Assembly (NCBI GenBank): GCA_026388315.1
Contig: JAPLKA010000053.1
Location: 1 to 64,000 of the forward strand
Reading direction: 5' to 3'
Length of the DNA stretch: 64,000 nucleotides
Source: Pseudomonadota bacterium
GTDB lineage: Bacteria > Desulfobacterota > Syntrophorhabdia > Syntrophorhabdales > Syntrophorhabdaceae
The position numbers and the translations under genes were made by a program. The first letter of the stretch is position 1. Each line of letters starts with the position of its first letter. Below, in pieces: positions 57,937 to 64,000 of this stretch. Below the pieces are notes generated by a model. The model saw only the letters and a program-made list of their open reading frames with translations. It was not told the DNA's origin and did no database searches.

Positions 57937-58661
57937 CGCCGGACAAACTTACTTACTTCACCTCGAAAAAGGTGGGGAAGGCCATCTGGGATTACCAGAT
58001 GCTGAAAGCAGGTGACAGGGTATTGATGGCTGTTTCAGGAGGAAAGGACAGCCTGTGCCTCCTGCGCATCATGAAGGAGAGAATAAAATTCGTTCCTTTC
58101 GACTACGAAGTTATTGCATGTTATGTCGATATGGGGTTTGAGTGGGTCAATAAGGATACTCTGATCGAGCATTTCAAAAAGGAATCCATACCGTACATCA
58201 TTGCACAACCCCCCGAGAACTGGAATAAAGAGGAAGGCTTTGACTGTTTCTGGTGCAGTTGGAACAGAAGAAAATCCCTTTTCGACCTTGCACGCGAGAG
58301 GGGGTTTACAAAAATCGTCTTTGCCCACCATATGGACGACATCATTGAAACAATGCTTTTAAACCTCTTTTTCAATGGTGAGATTGCCACAATGACACCT
58401 TATCAGGAGATGTTCGGCGGTGAACTGGCAATCATAAGGCCACTCGCCTATGTGGAGGAAAAAGAAATTACCCGGCTTGCATCCATGCTTGCATTGCCGG
58501 TCGTTTCATCTGAATGCCCGAATGGCAGTACATCAAAAAGAACCCTTGTAAAAGGCATAATCCAGGAACTGGAAAAACACAACAAAAACGTGAAAAAGAA
58601 TATCTTCAGAAGTATAAAAAGGGTTAGACAGGGACATCTCCTGGATCATACAGATAGTTAG
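57933..58661 (+). CDS. TtcA-like tRNA 2-thiocytidine/PP-loop protein
   Basis: 242 residues with the PP-loop 'AVSGGKDSLCLL' and the cysteines 'CFWCSWNRR' (CxxC) and 'SSECPNG', which would hold the Fe-S cluster of TtcA-type enzymes that thiolate tRNA bases. It overlaps the flavoprotein gene by 4 bp. The combination with a redox flavoprotein fits sulfur transfer. The exact base modified is not clear. Confidence 0.85.
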   Translation: MTPDKLTYFTSKKVGKAIWDYQMLKAGDRVLMAVSGGKDSLCLLRIMKERIKFVPFDYEVIACYVDMGFEWVNKDTLIEHFKKESIPYIIAQPPENWNKEEGFDCFWCSWNRRKSLFDLARERGFTKIVFAHHMDDIIETMLLNLFFNGEIATMTPYQEMFGGELAIIRPLAYVEEKEITRLASMLALPVVSSECPNGSTSKRTLVKGIIQELEKHNKNVKKNIFRSIKRVRQGHLLDHTDS

Positions 58662-58683
58662 ACATTTCTAATAAGCATACATA

Positions 58684-60018
58684 TTATTTATTGGGGCGGG
58701 GAGGCTCTCCTTTCATGCCATCGAGTATTTTCAGAAGATTCGCCGCTTCTCTTGAGTTTATGCCATATCTGGAAATCGCCTTCTCAAAATGGGTTCTCGC
58801 TAAATCAAGCCTTCCGTTTTCCAGATAAAACCTTCCGAGATATTCATACCCCCTCGCCTCCTGACCTTTCCCCCCCAGAAGCATCCCGTACCGGTAATAG
58901 ATTTCAGGGTATACATTCCCATATCGTAATATCTGACCAAGAATATCTATCGCCATATCTCTGTCGCCGGTGCCTTCGTATGCCTTTGCAAGGTAAAACC
59001 TGGATGCAGGATACGTTTCATACTTCAGCACCACCGCTGCTTCTTTGAACCTGTGGGCATCCACCAGCATCTCACCAAGAAACATATTTTTATACGGTGA
59101 ATTCATCTCCATTATTATATCTACCGACTTATCGGCATCACCCTTTGCTGCATACATGAGTGAGGCGCCGTAAATATTTACAGGATCGGTTTTGTCCTTA
59201 ACATACTTGTTTATCCATATATCTTCAGAACTGCCCCGTGCATCTTTGTGGAGAATCTTGGCCCGTGCTACCAGATAGGGGAAAAAAGCCGTATCGATAT
59301 CTATATTTTTTCGTTGCCACATGTTTTCGAGTTTTATAATTCTTTCCTCATGATAAGGGTGGGTCAACAAATATTGAGGAAGAACCTTATCCCCACCCCC
59401 AGCCCTCAGTTTCCGTAAAAAATCCGCTGTGCCAAGACCGCCATATCCGGTCTTGTCAGCCATGACAGAGCCTACCCTATCGGCTTCTTCTTCGTCTTCG
59501 CGTGAATATTTCAGGGAAAGTGCCTGGGAAGACCCCATTCCCATGGTGAGTATTGCACCTTTTGCCTTCGGATCAGGGATAAGTATCGCTGCAAGCAAAG
59601 ATGCAATCGATGCAATATTAATAAACTTCTCTTTTTCAACTCTTTTGGCTATATGACGTTTCGATACATGGGCAAATTCGTGTGCTAATACGCCTGCAAG
59701 CTCCTCTTCCTTGTCGCACATCCCGATGAGACCCATAGTAATAAATACATAGCCGCCAATTGTTGCAAAGGCATCCGCTGTTTGGGCATCGATGATTGTT
59801 AATGTTATGGGGAAAGCTAACGTTGCATTGCTTTCAAGCCTATCCTTTATTGTCTTCACATAAACGGAGATATATGGATCATTATTGACAGGCACAGACC
59901 TTGCGATCTCAAGAAATACCTCTTTCCCGTATTTTTTTTCCTCTTCTATGGTTAACCCGAAAAGCGTAAAGGGGAATGAGAGTAAAAGCAGGATTAATAC
60001 GGGGAATTTAAACTTCAT
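58684..60018 (-). CDS. Exported M48 metallopeptidase with TPR repeats
   Basis: 444 residues: signal peptide ('FPVLILLLLSFPFTLFG'), zinc motif 'HEFAHVSKRHIAK' with the third ligand in 'EEDEEEADRVGSVMADKTGYG', then TPR-type helices to the end. This is the BepA/YfgC-like layout, a periplasmic protease that assists outer-membrane protein assembly. It ends close to the carboxypeptidase gene on the same strand. Confidence 0.9.
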   Translation of the reverse strand: MKFKFPVLILLLLSFPFTLFGLTIEEEKKYGKEVFLEIARSVPVNNDPYISVYVKTIKDRLESNATLAFPITLTIIDAQTADAFATIGGYVFITMGLIGMCDKEEELAGVLAHEFAHVSKRHIAKRVEKEKFINIASIASLLAAILIPDPKAKGAILTMGMGSSQALSLKYSREDEEEADRVGSVMADKTGYGGLGTADFLRKLRAGGGDKVLPQYLLTHPYHEERIIKLENMWQRKNIDIDTAFFPYLVARAKILHKDARGSSEDIWINKYVKDKTDPVNIYGASLMYAAKGDADKSVDIIMEMNSPYKNMFLGEMLVDAHRFKEAAVVLKYETYPASRFYLAKAYEGTGDRDMAIDILGQILRYGNVYPEIYYRYGMLLGGKGQEARGYEYLGRFYLENGRLDLARTHFEKAISRYGINSREAANLLKILDGMKGEPPRPNK

Positions 60019-60026
60019 TGAGCTGC

Positions 60027-61010
60027 TTAGGCTTTAGTTTTATTTTTCTTTGTTGACTTTGACTTTTTTGCCTTTTTTTTCGCAACCGGTTTTTTCTCTT
60101 TTTTCTCTTTGTATGAAGTAAGCTTGACAGGACACGATTTTGCTAATCTTATTTCCCTGTCGGAGGGAAGTTGCTCATAGAGGTTTTTTAAAATATTAAC
60201 AGCGTCACCCCATAAATTATTGCTGCCAAGGAGAGCGAGGATATACACCTTTTCATCTTTTTCGAAAGCCCCCACATAACAATGCCTTGACATCCTTGTA
60301 AAACCTGTTTTTCCGGCAATGGCAGGTTCAAAACAGAATAAAAACCTGTTGTGGTTTTTGTACCGTACATTCCTTGTCCCTTCCTGAAATAAAAAATATT
60401 TCGTTGCAGCGATCTCCTTAAATCTCTCGCTTGACAGTGCGTACCTCATTATAAGTGCAAGGTCATAAGCGGTTGTATACTGATTATTGACAAAGAGGCC
60501 TGAAGCATTCTTGAAGTGTGTGTTGTATGCACCTATCTCCTGGGCCTTATTATTCATCATGCCGGCAAAACCGGTTTCGTCCCCGCCCACATGGACAGCG
60601 AGTGTATAAGCAGCATCGTTTGCAGATTCGACCATTGTGCCTTTTATCAGGTCAATAGCTTTATATTCCCTGCCCGGCGAAAGGCTCAATTTTGAAGCAG
60701 GTATTGAAAGCACCTTGCCATCTGCTTTTACTATCTCATAACCGTTCAGTTTTTCCAGTGCCACTATTGTTGTCATGACCTTTGTTGTGCTTGCAGGAGC
60801 AAGCCTTTTGTGATAATCCCTGCCTGAGATGACCTGAAACGAGTCTTTTTCTACAAGGATATATGAAGGGGCTGTGATGGTATCGTTCGCCACTGCACAG
60901 AGGGGGAAGAGTAACAGAACAATAGCAAGGAGGTGGATCATTGATTCTTTATATACCATGTAATTGCGTTTGACAACAAACTTTTTCTTTTGTTTTAACG
61001 TATAAGCCAT
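60027..61010 (-). CDS. D-alanyl-D-alanine carboxypeptidase (PBP5 family)
   Basis: 327 residues with a signal peptide; active site 'APASTTKVMT' (Ser-x-x-Lys), 'SAN' motif and 'KTGFT' as third motif. It trims pentapeptides of peptidoglycan. Unusually, the C-terminus is a run of lysines ('KKEKKPVAKKKAKKSKSTKK') in place of the amphipathic anchor of PBP5. A start at 60959 would also fit; neither has a clear ribosome site. Confidence 0.85.
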   Translation of the reverse strand: MAYTLKQKKKFVVKRNYMVYKESMIHLLAIVLLLFPLCAVANDTITAPSYILVEKDSFQVISGRDYHKRLAPASTTKVMTTIVALEKLNGYEIVKADGKVLSIPASKLSLSPGREYKAIDLIKGTMVESANDAAYTLAVHVGGDETGFAGMMNNKAQEIGAYNTHFKNASGLFVNNQYTTAYDLALIMRYALSSERFKEIAATKYFLFQEGTRNVRYKNHNRFLFCFEPAIAGKTGFTRMSRHCYVGAFEKDEKVYILALLGSNNLWGDAVNILKNLYEQLPSDREIRLAKSCPVKLTSYKEKKEKKPVAKKKAKKSKSTKKNKTKA

Positions 61011-61245
61011 TGGAGATAAGGTAATCAGTAATACTGGATACCGGATAAAATCTGTTTTATTTGTTTGATTGGTTTAATTGGTCTTATTAGTTAAAACCAA
61101 TAGAGTGGCTTAATCCAGCATCCGCGTCCGTTTCCCACGAAAATGACACTTTATGAGATAATTCTTTTTAGTATTGACACACCTTCTTCTTCCTGTTAGC
61201 TTTTTATAATTAAACCTTTGTAATAAAAAATCAGAAGGGGGCTAT

Positions 61246-61461
61246 ATGAAGTCTGAAGGAAGGGTAGCAAGAATAACAGAGGTTGTTGCAGGTTCTCCCG
61301 TAAGTTTTGAAGATGCAATAACCGCAGGATTCAAACGTGCTTCTAAAACATTAAGAGGTATAAGCGGCTTAAAAGTCAAGGACTACCGCTGTAAGGTCGA
61401 AGATGGAAAAATCGTAGAGTACAGGGTTACCCTTGAAGTAATTTTTGTACTGGAAAGTTAA
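61246..61461 (+). CDS. Dodecin
   Basis: 71 residues matching dodecin: 'ARITEVVAGSPVSFEDAITAGFKRASKTLRGISGLKVKDY' and 'YRVTLEVIFVLE'. Dodecins form 12-mers that store flavins or CoA. AGGGGG precedes the ATG. The region 61011-61245 upstream has no gene I can see. It ends inside the glycosyltransferase gene on the other strand (35-bp overlap). Confidence 0.88.
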   Translation: MKSEGRVARITEVVAGSPVSFEDAITAGFKRASKTLRGISGLKVKDYRCKVEDGKIVEYRVTLEVIFVLES

Positions 61462-62410
61462 TACGCAATCCGCCTTTTTCGGGGCGTCCTCTCATATGCC
61501 AGACCAATAAACGAAAATAGTATTTATATTTCATCCTCGCCCTCCCGGTAATGAGGAGAAAAGGCAACACACTGTAAACCATGAGTATCAGAAAACATTT
61601 TAAAAACCTTATAAAACTGAAGATGGAATAGTATAAAGAAGTGTGATGTTTTTTGATAAATTTGTTAAGGGATATATTGTATTCAATCCTCCCTTCGATC
61701 CAGGATTGCCCCACTGTCTTTCCCTGTAAATGTATCACCCTCGCACTGGGAAAAAAAATAATCCTTTGACCCTCCTCCCTGATCCTCAAGCATAAATCCG
61801 TCTCCTCAAGAAAAAAGAAAAATCGCTCGTCAAATCCCCCGGTCAGTTCAAGGGCCTTTCTCCTTACCACTATCGCCGCACCAATAAGCGAGTCCACTTC
61901 AATCGGGGCAGAATATGTTCTGTTCCTGCGCGCATATCTGGCAGGAAACATAAGTTCCAGAATAGATTTTGGTATTACCTCGAGAAGCAGAGTAGGTCTG
62001 TACGCAAAAGAACGTTGCGGCTTCATGTCAGGGTAGACGAGCTGAGGGCCGCAAATGCCCGTATCCCCCTGCTCATCCATGAATTTCAGCATCTTTAGCA
62101 TTTCACCCTCTATTATGAGGGTATCGGAATTCAAGAAAAGGATATATTCGCCCGTTGAATGCGTGATGCCCAGATTGGCTGACACTGAAAAACCCTTGTT
62201 TTCCTCGTTTCTTACGAAGATTGCGCCGGAGAATTCACTTTTCGCCATCTCGTCTGTTCCATCGATTGAGGCATTATCAATAATGATTATCTCTTTGAGA
62301 TAAGGCTGAAGCGAACCGTCATGCGTTATGGAATGCAGGAGTGCTTTTAATAATTCTTTCGTATCTTTTGTTATAATGACGATGGATATGGCGGATTTAA
62401 TTTCATTCAC
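61427..62410 (-). CDS. Family 2 glycosyltransferase
   Basis: 327 residues: 'ISIVIITKDTKELLKALLHSI' nucleotide-binding start, 'IIDNASIDGTDEMAKSEF', metal-binding 'YILFLNSDTLI' and 'LIGAAIVVRRKALELTGGFDERFFFFLEETDLCLRIRE', a rhamnosyltransferase-like GT2. Hydrophobic helices near the C-terminus ('FLKCFLILMVYSVLPFLLI') suggest membrane attachment. It follows iorA directly. The sugar is unknown. Confidence 0.88.
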   Translation of the reverse strand: MNEIKSAISIVIITKDTKELLKALLHSITHDGSLQPYLKEIIIIDNASIDGTDEMAKSEFSGAIFVRNEENKGFSVSANLGITHSTGEYILFLNSDTLIIEGEMLKMLKFMDEQGDTGICGPQLVYPDMKPQRSFAYRPTLLLEVIPKSILELMFPARYARRNRTYSAPIEVDSLIGAAIVVRRKALELTGGFDERFFFFLEETDLCLRIREEGQRIIFFPSARVIHLQGKTVGQSWIEGRIEYNISLNKFIKKHHTSLYYSIFSFIRFLKCFLILMVYSVLPFLLITGRARMKYKYYFRLLVWHMRGRPEKGGLRINFPVQKLLQG

Positions 62411-64000
62411 CTATTTATTTTGCCCCTTGCGAGGCCTTTTCATTGCACATACGAGCAGACACATGCCGCACCGTGTGCAAAGCCCTTCATCGACAGTAAC
62501 CTTCCGTTTTTCATCATTAAAAATGAGGGCAGGACAATCAAAAAGTTTGATGCAGCTCTTGCACCCTATGCAGTCCTGCTCGATATTGATTGTATCAAGC
62601 AATGCCTCGTGTTTTCCCTTTGCAGAAAGGAGGCACTCCCTTCTCGCAATAATCACAGCAGGTTTATGTGCAGAATGGTTGTCTAATACAAGGTAGGCGT
62701 GCGCTTCTCTGATCGTTTCTACCATAAGGGGTATGCTATAGGGGTCTATGATTTTCAAGAAATCAATACCAAAACCTCTAACCATATCCTCTATTTTAAT
62801 CGAATGTGTTTTTACGCCATCTGCTGTCATTCCTGTCTGCGGTGTTGGCTGCATGCCTGTCATGGCAGTGGTGCTGTTGTCCATGATTACAAGAATGAAC
62901 CTCTTCCCCGTCTTCGTTGCATCATAGAGAGGTTCAAGACCGGCGTGAAAAAATGTGGAATCGCCAATCGATGCAATGATGGGGGTGAAGGTTTCATCCT
63001 GATTGCAGGCATTATAGAAACCTGAGGCAAGGTTCACCCCCCCGCCCATATCAATACAGGTATCAACGGCCCCCATGGAAATACCAAGCGTGTAACATCC
63101 TATATCACCAGGAAAAATCGCCTCAGGAGAGGCATATCGCATGGCAAAGAATGATGCCCTGTGAGGGCAGCCAGCGCAAAGCCTGGGTGGTCTTGGGGGG
63201 AACCTGATCTCCTTCAATGCCTCTTCTATGGAATAGTCAGGGAAAAATGTTCTCTCTTCCATCCCCATTTCCTCAACAATCTGCTCGATAATGCCTCTTA
63301 TAATGTCATATGTAAGTTCTCCAGCCCCAGGGACATAACCATTTCTCCTCCCGAAGACCTTATTCCCCCTGTGGATCATCGCTTCCAATACACTGTCAGT
63401 TTCTTCGAGTACCAGGACTCTACCGGCGTTGTCCACAAAATCATAGATATCCGGGTCAACAGGGTTGACCTTAATGACCTTGTAGATGGGTATTCGCTGG
63501 GTCAAATTGAGTTCAAAAATAACATCCATGGCAATGGAAAAACTCATACCGGAAGCCACGATACCAAATTTAGCGGATAGCGGGTAGCTGGATGCTGATG
63601 AGTGATTGAGTGATTGAGTGATTGAGTGATTTGGATGCCCTCCGTTCTCTCTCTTCCCCTTGACCCCTTGACCCCTTGACCCCTTGACCCCTGCTTCACC
63701 GATTCCTTCATTTAATGCCACCTTTCGTGTGCCTATCTGGTACAGGGTAATATTTTCTCTCGCATGGCTCACCCTGTGGGTAGACCTTACGATTACGGGG
63801 ACCTTATGTTCATAAGAATATTCCATTGCGTAATAGGCAACATCACCTGCTTCCTTCGCGGAAGAAGGGTCAAGCACGGGGATGTTTAACAATGTGGCAA
63901 TAAGTCTTGTATCCTGTTCGGTCTGGGAAGATTGAGGCCCCGGGTCATCACAACAAATAATAACGAGCCCGCCTTTAATCTTTTTCCGCCTTGCACCAAG
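62411..64000 (-). CDS. iorA: Indolepyruvate:ferredoxin oxidoreductase, alpha subunit (partial)
   Basis: The enzyme decarboxylates aryl pyruvates with CoA and ferredoxin. The frame stays open to the window edge, so the N-terminus is missing; the first visible residues are 'GARRKKIKGGLVIICCDDPG'. Seen are the TPP-binding part ('GCYTLGISMG', 'ASIGDSTFFHAG') and a 2[4Fe-4S] ferredoxin domain ('CIGCKSCIKLFDCP', 'CTRCGMCLLVC'). Between about 120 and 170 of the visible part there is a low-complexity insertion encoded by two 8-bp tandem repeats. iorB is not seen. Confidence 0.93.
   Translation of the reverse strand, partial: LGARRKKIKGGLVIICCDDPGPQSSQTEQDTRLIATLLNIPVLDPSSAKEAGDVAYYAMEYSYEHKVPVIVRSTHRVSHARENITLYQIGTRKVALNEGIGEAGVKGSRGQGVKGKRENGGHPNHSITQSLNHSSASSYPLSAKFGIVASGMSFSIAMDVIFELNLTQRIPIYKVIKVNPVDPDIYDFVDNAGRVLVLEETDSVLEAMIHRGNKVFGRRNGYVPGAGELTYDIIRGIIEQIVEEMGMEERTFFPDYSIEEALKEIRFPPRPPRLCAGCPHRASFFAMRYASPEAIFPGDIGCYTLGISMGAVDTCIDMGGGVNLASGFYNACNQDETFTPIIASIGDSTFFHAGLEPLYDATKTGKRFILVIMDNSTTAMTGMQPTPQTGMTADGVKTHSIKIEDMVRGFGIDFLKIIDPYSIPLMVETIREAHAYLVLDNHSAHKPAVIIARRECLLSAKGKHEALLDTINIEQDCIGCKSCIKLFDCPALIFNDEKRKVTVDEGLCTRCGMCLLVCAMKRPRKGQNK
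63600..63691. repeat. Two 8-bp tandem repeats inside iorA
   Basis: GAGTGATT four times at 63600-63631 and CCCCTTGA four times plus a partial unit at 63656-63691. They encode the phrases 'NHSITQSLNHS' and 'GVKGSRGQGVKG' in frame. Gain or loss of one unit would shift the frame of an essential-looking enzyme. Confidence 0.85.

Noticed and set aside
63600-63691. CRISPR array
   Set aside because: Units are 8 bp with no spacers and lie in a coding frame; no Cas gene is in the window. No CRISPR was seen elsewhere.

Overview
The window looks like the chromosome of a free-living anaerobic bacterium, most probably a Desulfobacterota/Syntrophorhabdus-like lineage. This is inferred from an indolepyruvate:ferredoxin oxidoreductase, a predicted selenoprotein, two Tat-exported metallo-beta-lactamase-fold proteins, DUF134/NifX/FmdB-type small proteins, a CoA-disulfide-reductase-like flavoprotein and many dispersed short repeats. 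No rRNA gene and no intact tRNA gene was seen.

Region 1 (1-21.8 kb) is a genomic island. Its right end is a 3' fragment of a tRNA-Leu (21799-21854), the usual scar of a tyrosine-recombinase island, and a frameshifted, truncated integrase lies beside it. From left to right the island holds: (i) four integron-type gene cassettes delimited by attC sites, carrying an AbiTii-like gene, a Phd/ParE-type toxin-antitoxin pair, an ATPase-TOPRIM (OLD/PARIS-like) gene split by an IS630-family insertion, and a membrane coiled-coil gene, with no integron integrase in the window; (ii) a MazEF-like pair; (iii) a large CHASE-PAS hybrid sensor kinase; (iv) a complete type I restriction-modification operon that includes a YhcG/DUF1016 nuclease; (v) an IncQ-like replication module (primase, RecA-fold helicase, winged-helix initiator) with iteron-like repeats.

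Region 2 (21.9-34.7 kb) is mostly conserved chromosome: a candidate small RNA next to HU, an adenylate cyclase containing an A17 tract, a dnaK-lon operon, a zinc ABC transporter and threonine synthase.

Region 3 (34.9-43.0 kb, plus one copy at 57.1 kb) is marked by five copies of a roughly 130-260 bp multi-hairpin element that I do not recognise. Copies lie in the same orientation as the gene downstream, and three of them end 22-26 bp before its start codon. Two copies are linked to ParB-like genes, one of them decayed, that flank a methyltransferase/endonuclease pair. A sulfur-handling operon follows: two YeeE/YedE half-proteins and a CoA-disulfide-reductase-like enzyme. The first YeeE has an in-frame UGA at a conserved Cys position followed by a good bacterial SECIS hairpin, so it is a probable selenoprotein.

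Region 4 (44-57 kb) has a serine hydrolase, a Fur regulator with its own Fur box, and a run of exported or membrane proteins (two Tat MBL-fold proteins, a 10-TM protein and an unknown protein). Next come a MoaE-like pseudogene split by a 141-bp MITE, a DUF134-NifX-FmdB set with no normal start codon for DUF134, a transglutaminase-like protein, and a NifS/IscU pair in which the NifS lacks the usual PLP lysine.

Region 5 (57.4-64 kb) has an FMN reductase/TtcA pair, an M48 protease, a D,D-carboxypeptidase, a dodecin, a glycosyltransferase and the 3' part of iorA, which contains two 8-bp tandem repeats inside its coding sequence.
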